From assembly GCF_002563635.1 (NCBI RefSeq), contig NZ_PDIZ01000003.1:1-64000 (forward strand): DNA of 64,000 nt, written 5' to 3'. Shown one piece after another: positions 18,990 to 33,311 of this stretch. How positions within the stretch are numbered: position 1 is the first letter of the stretch; every line of letters begins with the position of its first letter. The stretch is from Bacillus sp. es.036. GTDB taxonomy: Bacteria; Bacillota; Bacilli; Bacillales; Guptibacillaceae. Under the pieces are notes generated by a model. It did not search any database, had not been told where the DNA came from, and saw only the letters and a list, made by a program, of their open reading frames with translations. Made by a program: the position numbers and the translations under genes.

Positions 18990-21900
18990 TTGACAGGCCA
19001 ACTAGTTCAGTATGGACGCCACCGCCAAAGAAGAAGCTACGCGCGAATCAAAGAAGTGTTGGATTTGCCAAATCTAATTGAGATTCAAACGGCTTCTTAT
19101 CAATGGTTTCTTGATGAGGGTTTACGAGAAATGTTCCAGGATATTTCTCCAATCGAAGATTTCACAGGTAATCTTGTGCTGGAATTTATTGATTACAGCC
19201 TCGGTGAACCTAAGTATCCCGTGGAAGAAACCAAAGAGCGAGATGTAACCTATTCTGCACCTTTACGAGTTAAAGTACGCTTGATCAACAAAGAAACAGG
19301 CGAAGTAAAGGAACAGGAAGTGTTCATGGGTGACTTCCCATTAATGACTGAAACAGGTACGTTTATAATTAATGGGGCAGAACGCGTAATCGTATCTCAG
19401 CTCGTGCGTTCTCCAAGTGTCTACTATAGTGAAAAGATCGATAAGAACGGCAAAAAAGGATATACAGCTACTGTCATTCCAAACCGAGGAGCATGGCTGG
19501 AATTTGAAACTGATGCCAAAGATATTGTCTATGTGCGAATTGATCGTACTAGAAAGCTACCAATTACGGTGCTGCTCAGAGCGTTAGGGTTTGGGTCTGA
19601 TCAAGAAATCATAGATCTCCTAGGTGAAGATGAGTATCTTCGCAATACCCTGGAAAAAGACAACACGGACGGCACAGAAAAAGCGCTTCTAGAAATCTAC
19701 GAACGCTTACGTCCTGGCGAGCCTCCGACTGTCGACAACGCCAAAAGCTTACTTGATTCCCGCTTTTTTGATCCAAAGCGCTATGATCTTGCAAACGTAG
19801 GACGTTACAAGATTAACAAGAAGCTTCACATTAAAAATCGTCTATTCAATCAACGTCTTGCAGAGACACTTGTTGATCCTGAAACAGGCGAAGTGATTGC
19901 AGAAGAAGGTGCGATTCTTGATCGTCGCTTACTTGACAGAATTCTTCCTGCCCTTGAGACAAACGTCGGTTTTAAAGATGTTGAGCCTCATGGTGGCGTG
20001 ATTGAAGATGAGTCAATCGGTCTGCAATCAATTAAAGTTTATGCTCCTGATGATCCTGAAGGAGAAAGAGTTATTAATGTAATCGGGAATGGTGGAGTTG
20101 AAACAGGCGTGAAAAACATCACACCTGGCGATATCATTTCTTCTATTAACTACTTCTTTAACCTTCTACATCAAGTAGGAAACACAGATGACATTGACCA
20201 TCTTGGTAACCGTCGTCTGCGTTCTGTTGGTGAACTTCTTCAGAACCAATTCCGAATCGGTTTATCCCGTATGGAACGTGTTGTTCGTGAACGTATGTCA
20301 ATTCAGGATACGAACGTTATCACGCCACAGGCGCTAATTAACATTCGTCCTGTTATTGCATCGATTAAAGAATTCTTTGGTAGCTCACAGCTATCCCAGT
20401 TCATGGACCAGACTAACCCGCTAGCTGAGCTAACTCACAAGCGTCGTTTATCTGCTCTTGGACCAGGTGGTTTAACGCGTGAGCGTGCAGGGTTCGAAGT
20501 TCGTGACGTACACTATTCCCACTATGGTAGAATGTGTCCGATCGAAACGCCGGAAGGACCAAACATTGGACTTATTAACTCGTTGTCTTCTTATGCAAGA
20601 GTTAATAAATTTGGCTTTATTGAGACGCCTTATCGCAGAGTAGACCCTGAAACAGGTAAAGTGACGGAGTATATTGACTACCTAACTGCCGATGAACAGG
20701 ATAACTACGTTGTGGCACAGGCTAACGCAAAGCTGCACGAGGATGGTTCATTCCAGGACGAAGATATCGTTGCTCGTTTCCGTGACGAGAACATTATCAT
20801 CGCCCGTGAAAAGATTGATTACATGGACGTATCACCGAAGCAGGTAGTTTCGGCCGCAACGGCTTGTATTCCGTTCCTTGAGAACGATGACTCCAACCGT
20901 GCGCTTATGGGTGCGAACATGCAGCGTCAAGCTGTACCATTGATGGTTCCTGAAGCACCAATTGTCGGAACAGGTATGGAGCATGTTAACGGAAAAGATT
21001 CCGGTGCTGCTGTTATTTGTAAACATGACGGTTTAGTCGAGTTTGCATCTGCTGCAGAAATTCATGTCCGTCGTATTTCTGTCATTGATGGCCAGGAAGT
21101 TAAAGGTGATCTTGACCGCTACAAATTGCTTAAATTTATTCGTTCCAACCAGGGAACGTGCTATAACCAAAAGCCAATTGTTTCAGAAGGCGATCGCGTA
21201 GTTAAAGGTGAAATCCTTGGCGACGGCCCTTCAATGGAAAAAGGTGAAATGGCCCTTGGACGTAACGTTCTAGTCGGTTTCATGACTTGGGAAGGTTACA
21301 ACTACGAGGATGCTATTATTATGAGCGAACGTCTCGTAAAAGATGACGTTTATACGTCAATCCATATCGAAGAGTATGAATCAGAAGCTCGCGATACAAA
21401 GCTTGGACCTGAAGAGATCACTCGTGACATTCCGAACGTTGGGGAAGACGCGCTGCGTAACCTTGATGAACGCGGAATTATTCGCATGGGTGCTGAAGTT
21501 AAAGACGGAGATATCCTTGTCGGTAAAGTGACGCCAAAAGGTGTAACTGAGCTAACAGCGGAAGAGCGTCTCCTTCATGCTATCTTTGGTGAAAAAGCTC
21601 GTGAAGTTCGTGATACATCTCTCCGTGTACCGCATGGTGGAGATGGAATTGTACTTGACGTGAAGATCTTTAACCGTGAAGATGGCGATGAGCTTCCACC
21701 GGGAGTAAATCAACTTGTTCGTGTTTATATTGTACAGAAGCGTAAGATTCATGAAGGAGATAAAATGGCGGGTCGCCATGGTAACAAAGGTGTTATTTCA
21801 AGGATTCTTCCAGAAGAAGATATGCCTTACCTACCAGACGGCACACCAATCGATATCATGTTGAACCCACTAGGTGTTCCTTCACGTATGAACATTGGAC

Positions 21901-22532
21901 AGGTACTAGAGTTGCATATCGGTATGGCAGCACGTGCACTCGGTATTCACGTAGCAACACCAGTATTTGATGGAGCACGTGAGGAAGATGTATGGGAAAC
22001 GTTAGAAGAAGCAGGTATGCCACGTGATGGTAAGACTGTTCTCTACGATGGTCGTACAGGTGAACCATTTGACAACCGTATTTCTGTCGGTGTCATGTAT
22101 ATGATCAAACTTGCTCACATGGTCGATGACAAGCTTCACGCACGTTCTACTGGACCATATTCACTTGTTACACAGCAACCGCTTGGTGGTAAAGCACAAT
22201 TCGGTGGACAGCGTTTCGGTGAGATGGAAGTATGGGCACTCGAAGCATATGGTGCTGCATACACCCTTCAAGAGATTTTGACTGTAAAGTCGGATGATGT
22301 TGTTGGACGTGTTAAAACTTACGAAGCAATCGTAAAAGGCGAAAATGTTCCTGAGCCTGGTATTCCAGAATCGTTTAAAGTTCTAATCAAAGAACTGCAA
22401 TCACTTGGTATGGATGTCAAAATGCTAGCAAGTGATGAGCAAGAGATTGAGATGAAAGAGTTAGACGATGAAGAAGACCAATCCAGTGAGAAATTAAACT
22501 TGAATGTTGGGTCAAATCAGGCGAGTGAGTAA
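18990..22532 (+). CDS. rpoB: RNA polymerase beta subunit
   Basis: RpoB forms one side of the catalytic cleft. The start is TTG 18990, 7 nt after GAGGGGTG, giving 1180 residues that begin [23 protein letters not shown] 18981 overlaps the SD. The rifampicin-binding region ([20 protein letters not shown] then RRLSALG) has wild-type residues at the usual resistance positions. [13 protein letters not shown] and [13 protein letters not shown] are intact. The acidic C-terminal tail ends in SNQASE. It is cotranscribed with rpoC after a 35-nt gap. Confidence 0.97.
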   Translation: MTGQLVQYGRHRQRRSYARIKEVLDLPNLIEIQTASYQWFLDEGLREMFQDISPIEDFTGNLVLEFIDYSLGEPKYPVEETKERDVTYSAPLRVKVRLINKETGEVKEQEVFMGDFPLMTETGTFIINGAERVIVSQLVRSPSVYYSEKIDKNGKKGYTATVIPNRGAWLEFETDAKDIVYVRIDRTRKLPITVLLRALGFGSDQEIIDLLGEDEYLRNTLEKDNTDGTEKALLEIYERLRPGEPPTVDNAKSLLDSRFFDPKRYDLANVGRYKINKKLHIKNRLFNQRLAETLVDPETGEVIAEEGAILDRRLLDRILPALETNVGFKDVEPHGGVIEDESIGLQSIKVYAPDDPEGERVINVIGNGGVETGVKNITPGDIISSINYFFNLLHQVGNTDDIDHLGNRRLRSVGELLQNQFRIGLSRMERVVRERMSIQDTNVITPQALINIRPVIASIKEFFGSSQLSQFMDQTNPLAELTHKRRLSALGPGGLTRERAGFEVRDVHYSHYGRMCPIETPEGPNIGLINSLSSYARVNKFGFIETPYRRVDPETGKVTEYIDYLTADEQDNYVVAQANAKLHEDGSFQDEDIVARFRDENIIIAREKIDYMDVSPKQVVSAATACIPFLENDDSNRALMGANMQRQAVPLMVPEAPIVGTGMEHVNGKDSGAAVICKHDGLVEFASAAEIHVRRISVIDGQEVKGDLDRYKLLKFIRSNQGTCYNQKPIVSEGDRVVKGEILGDGPSMEKGEMALGRNVLVGFMTWEGYNYEDAIIMSERLVKDDVYTSIHIEEYESEARDTKLGPEEITRDIPNVGEDALRNLDERGIIRMGAEVKDGDILVGKVTPKGVTELTAEERLLHAIFGEKAREVRDTSLRVPHGGDGIVLDVKIFNREDGDELPPGVNQLVRVYIVQKRKIHEGDKMAGRHGNKGVISRILPEEDMPYLPDGTPIDIMLNPLGVPSRMNIGQVLELHIGMAARALGIHVATPVFDGAREEDVWETLEEAGMPRDGKTVLYDGRTGEPFDNRISVGVMYMIKLAHMVDDKLHARSTGPYSLVTQQPLGGKAQFGGQRFGEMEVWALEAYGAAYTLQEILTVKSDDVVGRVKTYEAIVKGENVPEPGIPESFKVLIKELQSLGMDVKMLASDEQEIEMKELDDEEDQSSEKLNLNVGSNQASE

Positions 22533-22567
22533 GGGTTAAACCTGAATTCTAAAGGGAGGTAGGCCCC

Positions 22568-25500
22568 TTGATAGATGTCAATAAATTTGAGTATATGAAA
22601 ATCGGTCTGGCGTCACCGGATAAAATCCGCTCTTGGTCAAGAGGAGAAGTTAAGAAGCCAGAAACCATTAACTACCGTACCTTGAAGCCAGAGAAAGATG
22701 GACTTTTCTGTGAGCGTATCTTCGGACCCACAAAAGACTGGGAATGTCATTGTGGGAAGTACAAGCGTATCCGTTATAAAGGCGTCGTTTGTGACCGTTG
22801 CGGAGTTGAAGTAACACGTGCGAAAGTCCGTCGTGAGAGAATGGGGCACATTGAGCTAGCTGCTCCTGTCTCTCACATCTGGTACTTTAAAGGCATTCCA
22901 AGTCGTATGGGACTTGTTCTCGACATGTCGCCACGTGCACTTGAAGAAGTCATTTACTTTGCTTCTTACGTTGTAACTGAAGCTGGTGATACACCGCTTG
23001 AGAAGAAACAACTTCTTTCTGAGAAAGAATACCGCGCATACCGTGAAAAGTATGGCAAAACATTCTCTGCAGAAATGGGTGCGGAAGCAATCCGCAGACT
23101 TCTATTTGATATCGATCTTGACAAAGAGGTAGATATTCTTAAAGAAGAGCTTAAAACAGCACAAGGTCAACGTAGAACGCGTGCAATCAAGCGCCTAGAA
23201 GTACTTGAGGCTTTCCGTGGCTCAGGAAATAACCCTTCATGGATGATCTTAGATGTTCTTCCGGTTATTCCACCAGAGCTTCGTCCGATGGTACAACTAG
23301 ACGGTGGACGCTTTGCAACTTCAGACCTAAATGATCTGTATCGTCGCGTTATTAACCGTAATAATCGTTTGAAGCGTTTGTTGGATCTTGGAGCACCTAG
23401 CATTATCGTTCAGAATGAGAAGCGTATGCTTCAAGAAGCGGTCGATGCCCTTATTGATAACGGCCGTCGCGGTCGTCCTGTAACGGGTCCTGGTAACCGT
23501 CCGTTGAAATCTCTTTCACACATGTTGAAAGGGAAGCAAGGTCGTTTCCGTCAGAACCTACTAGGTAAGCGTGTTGACTATTCAGGTCGTTCCGTTATCG
23601 TCGTTGGACCTCACTTGAAAATGTATCAGTGTGGACTTCCGAAAGAAATGGCACTTGAACTATTCAAACCTTTCGTAATGAAAGAGCTTGTATCAAAAGG
23701 TCTTGCACACAATATTAAGAGTGCGAAACGCAAAGTAGAAAAAGTTCACCCTGAAGTTTGGGACGTATTGGAAAACGTTATTAAAGAACATCCAGTTCTT
23801 TTAAACCGTGCACCGACGCTTCACAGACTTGGTATTCAGGCGTTTGAACCAATTCTTGTAGAAGGACGCGCGATTCGTCTTCACCCACTCGTATGTACAG
23901 CTTATAACGCTGACTTTGATGGTGACCAAATGGCCGTTCACGTGCCGCTTTCTGCTGAAGCACAAGCTGAAGCACGCATCTTAATGCTTGCTGCGCAAAA
24001 CATCCTTAACCCGAAAGATGGTAAACCAGTTGTTACACCATCACAGGATATGGTTCTAGGTAACTACTACCTAACGATGGAACGTGAAGGAGCAATTGGT
24101 GAAGGCTCTGTTTATAAAGATACTAACGAAGCGTTGATTGCTTACCAGAATGGATTTGCACATCTTCATTCTCGCGTAGCGATCCCTGCTGCATCATTAA
24201 ATAAATCTGCTTTTACTGAAGAGCAGAACAAGCAATTGCTTGTGACAACGGTAGGTAAGTTGATTTTCAACGAAATTCTTCCGGAGTCATTCCCATATAT
24301 TAATGAACCGACGACGAATAACCTTGAAATTGCGACACCAGAGCATTACTTCCTTCCTCACGGAGTGAACGTAAAAGAAGAAATTGCTCAGCGCGAACTG
24401 ATCGCACCATTTAAGAAGGGTATTCTTGGTAAGATCATCGCCGAGGTGTTCAAGCGTTTTAAAGTGACAGAAACGTCTCGCATGCTTGACCGCATGAAAG
24501 ATCTTGGCTTCAAGTTTTCAACTAAAGCCGGTATTACCGTTGGTGTAGCTGACGTAGTGGTACTTGCTGAGAAGCAAGAAATTGTTCAAGAAGCAGAAGA
24601 AAAAGTTGAAAAAGTTCTTAAGCAATTCCGTCGTGGTCTTATTACCGACGATGAGCGTTATGATCGTGTTATTGCGATCTGGAGTAGCGCAAAAGATCGT
24701 ATCCAGGAAAAACTAATGAATCGTCTTGAAAAAGATAACCCAATCTTTATGATGAGTGATTCTGGTGCTCGTGGTAACGCATCTAACTTTACTCAGCTCG
24801 CAGGTATGCGTGGATTGATGGCTAACCCATCTGGACAGATCATTGAACTTCCAATCAAATCCAGCTTCCGTGAAGGTCTAACGGTACTTGAGTACTTTAT
24901 TTCAACACACGGTGCGCGTAAAGGTCTTGCCGATACTGCACTTAAAACAGCTGACTCAGGTTACCTTACTCGTCGTCTTGTTGACGTGGCACAAGATGTC
25001 ATCGTGCGTGAAGACGATTGTGGTACGGATCGTGGCCTTGAAGTTAGTGCCATTAAAAATGGCAATGAATTAATCGAGGGATTATATGACCGACTTGTTG
25101 GCCGTGTTGCCTTTAAGAAAGTTAGACATCCTGAGACAAATGAAGTACTTGTTGAGAAAAATAACCTAATTACAGAAGACATTGCTACTGAAATCGTTGA
25201 AGCAGGTATTGAAAATGTTTATATCCGCTCTGCCTTCACATGTAGCACAAGTCATGGCGTATGTAAGAAGTGTTATGGACGTAACCTTGCAACAGGTACT
25301 CGAGTTGAAGTTGGTGAGGCAGTCGGAATCATCGCTGCTCAATCAATTGGTGAACCAGGTACACAGTTGACGATGCGTACATTCCACACAGGTGGGGTTG
25401 CCGGAGACGATATCACTCAAGGTCTTCCACGTATCCAAGAGCTATTTGAAGCACGTAATCCGAAAGGTCAGGCCGTGGTGTCTGAGCTAGACGGAAAAGT

Positions 25501-26188
25501 GATTGATTTAGCTGAGGTTAAAGAGAAGAAAGAGATTGTCGTTCAAGGTGAAACTGAAACAAGAAACTACCCTGTACCATATGGCGCACGTCTGAAAATT
25601 GTTGTCGGAGATGAAGTAAAGGCTGGTCAACCTCTTACAGAAGGTTCGATTGACCCTAAACAACTCTTAACAATTAGCGGTATTGATGGAGTGCAAGAGT
25701 ATCTTCTAGCTGAGGTACAAAAGGTATACCGTATGCAGGGTGTTGAAATTGGTGATAAGCACGTTGAAGTAATGGTTCGTCAGATGATGCGTAAGATTCG
25801 CGTTATTGATGCGGGCGATACTGAAGTGTTGCCAGGATCCCTTATCGACATTCACCAGTTTAAAGGTGTTAACCGTAAAGTTCTTAGACAAGGCGGTTTA
25901 CCTGCAACGGGTCGACCGGTTCTTCTTGGTATTACTAAAGCATCTCTTGAAACCGAATCATTCTTATCCGCTGCATCCTTCCAGGAAACGACTCGTGTCC
26001 TAACTGATGCTGCTATAAAAGGTAAGCGCGATGAGCTACTTGGTCTTAAGGAAAATGTTATTATCGGTAAACTTGTTCCGGCAGGTACTGGTATGCAACG
26101 TTACCGTAGAATCAACGTAGCAGGCGAAGCTCAAGAGGCTGAACAGCTTTTAGAACAAGAAGAAACTGCATTAGTTAGTCAAGAATAA
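22568..26188 (+). CDS. rpoC: RNA polymerase beta' subunit
   Basis: RpoC carries the catalytic magnesium site. The 1206-residue protein starts at TTG 22568 after AAGGGAGGTAGG. It has the N-terminal zinc finger ([20 protein letters not shown]), the active-site loop [16 protein letters not shown], the bridge/trigger region around [16 protein letters not shown], and a second zinc site ([14 protein letters not shown]). Length and order match Bacillus RpoC. There is no large lineage insertion as in proteobacteria. Confidence 0.97.
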   Translation: MIDVNKFEYMKIGLASPDKIRSWSRGEVKKPETINYRTLKPEKDGLFCERIFGPTKDWECHCGKYKRIRYKGVVCDRCGVEVTRAKVRRERMGHIELAAPVSHIWYFKGIPSRMGLVLDMSPRALEEVIYFASYVVTEAGDTPLEKKQLLSEKEYRAYREKYGKTFSAEMGAEAIRRLLFDIDLDKEVDILKEELKTAQGQRRTRAIKRLEVLEAFRGSGNNPSWMILDVLPVIPPELRPMVQLDGGRFATSDLNDLYRRVINRNNRLKRLLDLGAPSIIVQNEKRMLQEAVDALIDNGRRGRPVTGPGNRPLKSLSHMLKGKQGRFRQNLLGKRVDYSGRSVIVVGPHLKMYQCGLPKEMALELFKPFVMKELVSKGLAHNIKSAKRKVEKVHPEVWDVLENVIKEHPVLLNRAPTLHRLGIQAFEPILVEGRAIRLHPLVCTAYNADFDGDQMAVHVPLSAEAQAEARILMLAAQNILNPKDGKPVVTPSQDMVLGNYYLTMEREGAIGEGSVYKDTNEALIAYQNGFAHLHSRVAIPAASLNKSAFTEEQNKQLLVTTVGKLIFNEILPESFPYINEPTTNNLEIATPEHYFLPHGVNVKEEIAQRELIAPFKKGILGKIIAEVFKRFKVTETSRMLDRMKDLGFKFSTKAGITVGVADVVVLAEKQEIVQEAEEKVEKVLKQFRRGLITDDERYDRVIAIWSSAKDRIQEKLMNRLEKDNPIFMMSDSGARGNASNFTQLAGMRGLMANPSGQIIELPIKSSFREGLTVLEYFISTHGARKGLADTALKTADSGYLTRRLVDVAQDVIVREDDCGTDRGLEVSAIKNGNELIEGLYDRLVGRVAFKKVRHPETNEVLVEKNNLITEDIATEIVEAGIENVYIRSAFTCSTSHGVCKKCYGRNLATGTRVEVGEAVGIIAAQSIGEPGTQLTMRTFHTGGVAGDDITQGLPRIQELFEARNPKGQAVVSELDGKVIDLAEVKEKKEIVVQGETETRNYPVPYGARLKIVVGDEVKAGQPLTEGSIDPKQLLTISGIDGVQEYLLAEVQKVYRMQGVEIGDKHVEVMVRQMMRKIRVIDAGDTEVLPGSLIDIHQFKGVNRKVLRQGGLPATGRPVLLGITKASLETESFLSAASFQETTRVLTDAAIKGKRDELLGLKENVIIGKLVPAGTGMQRYRRINVAGEAQEAEQLLEQEETALVSQE

Positions 26189-26200
26189 ACAGGGGAAGTG

Positions 26201-26229
26201 TTGACATCGGGAGTGCAGGGTGATATTAT
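26201..26229 (+). promoter_or_regulatory. Strong promoter before the L7Ae-like gene and str operon
   Basis: Perfect TTGACA (26201-26206), a 17-nt spacer and TATTAT (26224-26229) with extended TGA. An 8-bp inverted repeat (26206-26213 and 26240-26247) brackets the -10 and the start region. Confidence 0.88.
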
Positions 26230-26274
26230 ATCCAAGGTGCTCCCGATAATCCTGTTGCTTTGGAGGATATGTTC

Positions 26275-26523
26275 GTGTCTTATGAAAAAGTATCGCAGGC
26301 AGATGAATTAATTATTGGGACGAAACAAACTCTAAAGGCCCTCCAGATTGGAGAAGCGAAGGAAGTTTTCATTGCTGACGACGCTGATCGCAGGGTAACT
26401 TCTAAAGTTGTTGCACTCGCCGAAGAGAAAAGCATACCTGTTCATCGAGTTGATTCTATGAAGAAACTTGGTAAGGCATGCGGGATCGAAGTCGGCGCTG
26501 CAACAGTTACGATAAAAGCATAA
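26275..26523 (+). CDS. rplGB: L7Ae-family kink-turn-binding ribosomal protein (YbxF)
   Basis: This belongs to the L7Ae/L30e family of proteins that bind kink-turn RNA. From GTG 26275 it has 82 residues, the length of B. subtilis YbxF; GGAGG (26262-26266) is 8 nt upstream. Visible signatures are [22 protein letters not shown] and [16 protein letters not shown]. An in-frame TTG at 26260 overlaps the SD. It is the first gene of the str operon, directly behind a strong promoter. Confidence 0.92.
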   Translation: MSYEKVSQADELIIGTKQTLKALQIGEAKEVFIADDADRRVTSKVVALAEEKSIPVHRVDSMKKLGKACGIEVGAATVTIKA

Positions 26524-26525
26524 CC

Positions 26526-26563
26526 GTTTTTGCCGGGCGAGGCATGCCCTGCCAGGCAAAAAC
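26526..26563 (+). repeat. Large hairpin upstream of rpsL
   Basis: GTTTTTGCC (26526-26534) pairs with GGCAAAAAC (26555-26563), with an inner GGGC/GCCC pairing. TTTCCTTTT follows. It lies 70 nt before rpsL and could be an attenuator or a ribosomal-protein leader. Confidence 0.6.
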
Positions 26564-26584
26564 TTTCCTTTTATCTATACATGA

Positions 26585-27058
<474 letters not shown>

Positions 27059-27097
27059 TAGCTATCATATTATTAAATAATGAAAGGGGGTTAACCC

Positions 27098-27568
27098 ATG
27101 CCACGTAAAGGTCCAGTAGAACGTCGTGACGTATTACCAGATCCAATTTACAAATCCAAGCTAGTTACTCGCCTGATCAACCGCCTTATGGTAGACGGTC
27201 AGAAAGGTAAAGCTCAGCAGGTGCTATACAAAGCATTCGATCTTATCCAAGAACGCACAAACACAGAGGCTATGGAAGTATTTGACCAGGCGTTGAAAAA
27301 CGTTATGCCAGTACTTGAAGTACGCGCTCGTCGTGTTGGTGGTGCAAACTACCAGGTGCCGGTTGAAGTTCGTCCAGAACGCCGTACAACGCTAGGTCTT
27401 CGTTACCTTGTGAACTATTCCCGTCTTCGCGGTGAAAAGACTATGGTAGAAAGACTTGCTAACGAAATTATGGATGCAGCTAACAACACAGGTGCTTCTG
27501 TTAAGAAGCGTGAAGAACAGCACAAAATGGCTGAAGCAAACAAAGCGTTTGCTCACTATCGCTGGTAA
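27098..27568 (+). CDS. rpsG: 30S ribosomal protein S7
   Basis: S7 nucleates assembly of the 30S head and contacts E-site tRNA. The 156-residue protein starts [16 protein letters not shown] and ends FAHYRW, with [13 protein letters not shown] in the middle. GAAAGGGGG lies before ATG 27098. It lies 39 nt after rpsL and 46 nt before fusA in the str operon. Confidence 0.97.
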   Translation: MPRKGPVERRDVLPDPIYKSKLVTRLINRLMVDGQKGKAQQVLYKAFDLIQERTNTEAMEVFDQALKNVMPVLEVRARRVGGANYQVPVEVRPERRTTLGLRYLVNYSRLRGEKTMVERLANEIMDAANNTGASVKKREEQHKMAEANKAFAHYRW

Positions 27569-27614
27569 TCAGCACACAACCCAAATCCCTTTATAAAAGG
27601 AAGGAGAAATACTA

Positions 27615-29693
27615 ATGGCAAGAGAATTCTCCTTAAGAGATACACGTAATATCGGTATCATGGCTCACATCGATGCTGGTAAAACAACAACTACTGAGCG
27701 TATTCTTTTCTACTCAGGGCGAATCCACAAAATTGGTGAAACTCACGAAGGTGGATCACAGATGGACTGGATGGAGCAGGAGCAAGAACGTGGAATCACG
27801 ATCACTTCTGCTGCTACCACTGCCCAGTGGAAAGATCACCGTGTTAACATCATTGACACGCCTGGTCACGTAGACTTCACAGTAGAAGTTGAACGTTCAT
27901 TGCGTGTATTGGATGGAGCAGTTGCAGTACTTGATGCACAATCTGGTGTTGAACCACAAACAGAAACTGTTTGGCGTCAAGCTACTAACTACGGCGTACC
28001 TCGTATTGTATTCATTAACAAAATGGATAAACTAGGAGCAGACTTCCTTTACTCTACAGGTACACTAACTGAGCGTCTACAAGCTAACGCGCACCCTGTT
28101 CAGCTCCCAATCGGTGCTGAAGATGAATTCGAAGGAATCATTGATCTTATCACAATGGAAGCTTTCTATTATCTTGATGATCTTGGTTCACGTACTGAAT
28201 CACGCGAAATTCCTGCTGAATACAAGGAACAAGCTGAAGAGTACCGTACGAAGCTTATCGAGGCTGTCGCTGAGCTTGATGAAGATCTTATGATGAAATA
28301 TCTTGAAGGTGAAGAACTAACAGTTGAAGAAATCAAAGCTGCAATCCGTAAAGGAACTTGTAACGTTGAATTCTATCCTGTACTTTGTGGTTCTGCATTT
28401 AAGAACAAAGGCGTTCAGCTTGTTCTTGATGCTGTACTTGACTTCCTACCTTCACCACTTGATGTACCAGCAATTAAAGGTCATCTAAAAGACTCTGAAG
28501 AAGAAGTAATCCGTACTGCTGACGATAATGGTCCTTTCTCTGCACTTGCATTTAAAGTAATGACTGACCCTTACGTTGGTAAGCTTACATTCTTCCGTGT
28601 TTACTCAGGAACGCTTTCTTCTGGTTCTTATGTTAAGAACTCGACAAAAGACAAGCGTGAACGTGTTGGTCGTATCCTTCAGATGCACGCTAACTCTCGT
28701 GAAGAAATCTCTACTGTATATGCAGGGGATATTGCAGCGGCAGTTGGTTTGAAAGATACTTCTACTGGTGATACTCTATGTGATGAAAAGGATACAGTTA
28801 TCCTTGAATCTATGGACTTCCCAGATCCGGTTATTTCAGTAGCAATCGAGCCGAAGACTAAGAGTGACCAGGATAAAATGTCTGTAGCTTTAGCTAAGCT
28901 TGCTGAAGAGGATCCAACTTTCAAAACTGAAACAAACGAAGAAACTGGACAAACGATTATTTCTGGAATGGGTGAACTTCACCTTGATATCATCGTTGAC
29001 CGTTTACGTCGTGAGTTTAAAGTTGAAGCAACAGTTGGTGCACCTCAGGTTGCATACCGCGAATCAATCCGTAAAGCTGGTAAGGTTGAAGGTAAATTCG
29101 TACGTCAATCCGGTGGTCGTGGACAATTCGGACACGTATGGGTTGAATTTGAACCTAACGAAGAAGGCGCAGGATTTGAGTTCGAAAACAAAATTGTCGG
29201 TGGTGTTGTTCCTCGTGAATACATCCCTGCAGTTGAAGCGGGTCTTCGCGATTCAATGGCTAATGGTCTCCTTGCAGGCTATCCACTAATCGACGTAAAA
29301 GCTCGTCTTGTTGATGGATCTTACCATGACGTTGACTCCAACGAAATGGCATTTAAGATCGCAGCATCTATGGCTTTGAAAAAAGCTAAAACTGTCTGTG
29401 ACCCAGCTCTTCTTGAGCCTATGATGAAAGTTGAAGTTGTAGTGCCAGAAGAATATATGGGAGACATCATGGGCGACGTAACTAGCCGTCGTGGACGTGT
29501 TGAGGGTATGACTGCACGCGGAAACGCTCAAGTTATCAACGCATTCGTTCCACTATCAGAAATGTTTGGTTATGCAACAACACTTCGTTCTCGTACGCAA
29601 GGTCGTGGTACTTACACGATGACTTTCGATCATTACGAGCAAGTGCCTAAATCAATTTCTGAAGAAATCATTAAAAAAGCTACAGGTGAATAA
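27615..29693 (+). CDS. fusA: Elongation factor G
   Basis: EF-G drives ribosomal translocation and, with RRF, recycling. The 692-residue protein has G1 AHIDAGKTT (17-25), G3 DTPGH near 82, G4 NKMD near 136, then domains II-V ending in [13 protein letters not shown]. The length is standard. GGAAGGAG precedes ATG 27615. It is 106 nt before tuf, with a hairpin in between. Confidence 0.97.
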   Translation: MAREFSLRDTRNIGIMAHIDAGKTTTTERILFYSGRIHKIGETHEGGSQMDWMEQEQERGITITSAATTAQWKDHRVNIIDTPGHVDFTVEVERSLRVLDGAVAVLDAQSGVEPQTETVWRQATNYGVPRIVFINKMDKLGADFLYSTGTLTERLQANAHPVQLPIGAEDEFEGIIDLITMEAFYYLDDLGSRTESREIPAEYKEQAEEYRTKLIEAVAELDEDLMMKYLEGEELTVEEIKAAIRKGTCNVEFYPVLCGSAFKNKGVQLVLDAVLDFLPSPLDVPAIKGHLKDSEEEVIRTADDNGPFSALAFKVMTDPYVGKLTFFRVYSGTLSSGSYVKNSTKDKRERVGRILQMHANSREEISTVYAGDIAAAVGLKDTSTGDTLCDEKDTVILESMDFPDPVISVAIEPKTKSDQDKMSVALAKLAEEDPTFKTETNEETGQTIISGMGELHLDIIVDRLRREFKVEATVGAPQVAYRESIRKAGKVEGKFVRQSGGRGQFGHVWVEFEPNEEGAGFEFENKIVGGVVPREYIPAVEAGLRDSMANGLLAGYPLIDVKARLVDGSYHDVDSNEMAFKIAASMALKKAKTVCDPALLEPMMKVEVVVPEEYMGDIMGDVTSRRGRVEGMTARGNAQVINAFVPLSEMFGYATTLRSRTQGRGTYTMTFDHYEQVPKSISEEIIKKATGE

Positions 29694-29722
29694 TTGTAGC
29701 AAACCAACTTTTGTTGTAATCT

Positions 29723-29759
29723 AAGATAGGCGAGATTGATTTATTCATACGCCTATCTT
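29723..29759 (+). repeat. Hairpin between fusA and tuf
   Basis: A perfect 10-bp stem (AAGATAGGCG at 29723-29732, CGCCTATCTT at 29750-29759) has no T run after it. It may set the tuf 5' end or protect the message. Confidence 0.6.
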
Positions 29760-29799
29760 GGCATAGATAATTTCTTGGTAATCAAAGGAGGAAACACTA

Positions 29800-30990
<1,191 letters not shown>

Positions 30991-31005
30991 TCTCTATGAT
31001 TATCC

Positions 31006-31036
31006 AAAACACCCGGATTTTTCCGGGTGTTTTTTA
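31006..31036 (+). terminator. Terminator after tuf
   Basis: AAAACACCCGGA (31006-31017) pairs with TCCGGGTGTTTT (31022-31033), followed by more T residues. Confidence 0.92.
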
Positions 31037-31130
31037 TTTGGAAGTTATGTTAAATTAGACAAATGGGTTCGATTCAGTTCGATCGAAACTTCTTAAGGAT
31101 GTTCAAATAGTCTGAAATTGCTTTTAGGCC

Positions 31131-31159
31131 TTGCATTTTATGGCTCAGGCCGTTATACT
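31131..31159 (+). promoter_or_regulatory. S10 operon promoter P1
   Basis: TTGCAT (31131-31136), a 17-nt spacer and TATACT (31154-31159). It lies about 207 nt upstream of rpsJ. Confidence 0.7.
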
Positions 31160-31202
31160 ATTAAAAGTGTGCGATTGACATACTTTTTAGTTGGACTAAG
31201 CC

Positions 31203-31231
31203 TTGCAATTAGGCTTTAGGTTTAGTATAAT
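31203..31231 (+). promoter_or_regulatory. S10 operon promoter P2
   Basis: TTGCAA (31203-31208), a 17-nt spacer and perfect TATAAT (31226-31231). It is the best match in the 375-nt gap between tuf and rpsJ. Confidence 0.8.
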
Positions 31232-31248
31232 AAGAATGTTGGTCATAA

Positions 31249-31674
<426 letters not shown>

Positions 31675-31720
31675 TATAACGCTAAATAAATTATTTAAAA
31701 ACAATTAGGAGGTGTGACGA

Positions 31721-32356
31721 ATGACCAAAGGAATCTTAGGAAGAAAAGTAGGCATGACACAAGTCTTTGCTGACAACGGAGATATTATCCCGGTAACTGT
31801 AATTGAAGCAGAACCAAACGTTGTCCTTCAAAAGAAAGTTGTTGATACAGACGGCTATGAAGCAATCCAAGTTGGTTTTGCTGATAAGAAGAAGTCTCGC
31901 TTCAACAAGCCTGAGGAAGGCCATGCTACAAAAGCTAGCACAACACCTAAGCGCTTCGTGAAAGAAATTCGTAACGCAGAAGGTAGTTACGAAATTGGTC
32001 AGGAAGTCAAGGTTGATATCTTTAACGAAGGTGACGTAGTTGATGTAACTGGTACGTCTAAAGGGAAAGGTTTCCAGGGTGCAATCAAGCGCCACAACCA
32101 ATCTCGCGGACCAATGACTCACGGTTCTCGTTATCACCGTCGTCCAGGTTCAATGGGACCTATCGATCCAATGCGTGTTATGAAAGGTAAACTTCTACCT
32201 GGTCGCATGGGTGGCGAACGTGTAACTGTACAAAACCTTGAGATCGTTAAAGTTGATTTAGAACGTAACGTAATTCTAGTAAAAGGTAACGTACCTGGAG
32301 CTAAGAAGAGCTACGTAACTATCCAAAGCGCGGTTAAAGCAAAAGAAGCTAAGTAA
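31721..32356 (+). CDS. rplC: 50S ribosomal protein L3
   Basis: L3 reaches the peptidyl transferase centre. The 211-residue protein starts [16 protein letters not shown] and has [20 protein letters not shown] and the glycine-rich [11 protein letters not shown] loop. TTAGGAGGTG precedes ATG 31721. Confidence 0.97.
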   Translation: MTKGILGRKVGMTQVFADNGDIIPVTVIEAEPNVVLQKKVVDTDGYEAIQVGFADKKKSRFNKPEEGHATKASTTPKRFVKEIRNAEGSYEIGQEVKVDIFNEGDVVDVTGTSKGKGFQGAIKRHNQSRGPMTHGSRYHRRPGSMGPIDPMRVMKGKLLPGRMGGERVTVQNLEIVKVDLERNVILVKGNVPGAKKSYVTIQSAVKAKEAK

Positions 32357-32373
32357 GAAGGGAGGATATCCAA

Positions 32374-32997
32374 GTGCCTAAAGTAACAATGTTCAACCAA
32401 ACCGGAGCACAAGTCGGCGACATCGAACTCGCTGAAGCAATCTTCGGGATCGAACCAAACGAAAGTGTTATGTATGATGCGGTTATCATGCAGCAAGCAT
32501 CTTTGCGTCAAGGTAACCATGACGTGAAAAATCGTTCAGAAGTACGCGGTGGTGGAGCTAAACCATGGCGCCAAAAAGGAACAGGTCGTGCTCGTCAGGG
32601 CTCAATCCGTTCACCACAATGGGTTGGCGGTGGAGTAGTATTTGGTCCGACACCAAGAAGCTATTCTTACAAGCTACCTAAAAAAGTTCGCCGTTTGGCA
32701 ATCCGTTCTGCTTTGTCTTCTAAAGTACAAACAGAGGATATGGTCATCGTGGACAGCATTTCTTTTGATGCTCCAAAAACAAAGGAAATGAAATCAGTAT
32801 TATCAAGCCTATCTGCAGAGAAAAAGGCGCTTATCGTTACAGGAGACTATAACGAAGCAGTTGCATTATCTGCACGCAATATTCCTGGTGTTACTGTTGT
32901 AACTACAGCTGGACTTAACATCCTTGATGTCCTTAAAGCTGACAAACTAGTTATGACAAAAGACGCTGTGGAAAAAGTAGAGGAGGTGCTAGCGTAA
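32374..32997 (+). CDS. rplD: 50S ribosomal protein L4
   Basis: L4 lines the exit tunnel. The start is GTG 32374 after GGGAGGATA, giving 207 residues. The tunnel loop [19 protein letters not shown] is intact; this is where macrolide resistance changes occur. Its stop overlaps the rplW start by one base. Confidence 0.97.
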   Translation: MPKVTMFNQTGAQVGDIELAEAIFGIEPNESVMYDAVIMQQASLRQGNHDVKNRSEVRGGGAKPWRQKGTGRARQGSIRSPQWVGGGVVFGPTPRSYSYKLPKKVRRLAIRSALSSKVQTEDMVIVDSISFDAPKTKEMKSVLSSLSAEKKALIVTGDYNEAVALSARNIPGVTVVTTAGLNILDVLKADKLVMTKDAVEKVEEVLA

Positions 32998-33284
32998 TGA
33001 ACGCTCGTGATATCATCAAGCGCCCCGTTATTACTGAAGCTACTACAGACGTAATGGCAGACAAAAAGTATACTTTCGAAGTAGATACTCGTGCTAACAA
33101 AACTCAAATCAAGAGTGCTCTTGAAGAAATTTTCGGAGTTAAAGTTGCTGGAGTAAATACTCAGAACTATATGGGTAAAAAGAAACGTGTTGGCCGCCAC
33201 AGCGGATTTACACCACGTCGCAAAAAAGCTATCGTGACGCTTACACCAGAAAGCAAAGAATTGGACTTCTTTGAAGGCGTCTAA
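32997..33284 (+). CDS. rplW: 50S ribosomal protein L23
   Basis: L23 lies at the tunnel exit and docks trigger factor and SRP. The 95-residue protein starts [16 protein letters not shown] and has [17 protein letters not shown]. It is coupled to rplD through TAATG; AGAGGAGGTG lies in the rplD tail. Confidence 0.96.
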   Translation: MNARDIIKRPVITEATTDVMADKKYTFEVDTRANKTQIKSALEEIFGVKVAGVNTQNYMGKKKRVGRHSGFTPRRKKAIVTLTPESKELDFFEGV

Positions 33285-33311
33285 AAATAATAGAGAAGGA
33301 GGGAAATAAGA

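Noticed and set aside
31175-31180. Third TTGACA upstream of rpsJ
   Set aside because: No acceptable -10 at proper spacing; the two TTGCA-type promoters have much better -10 elements.
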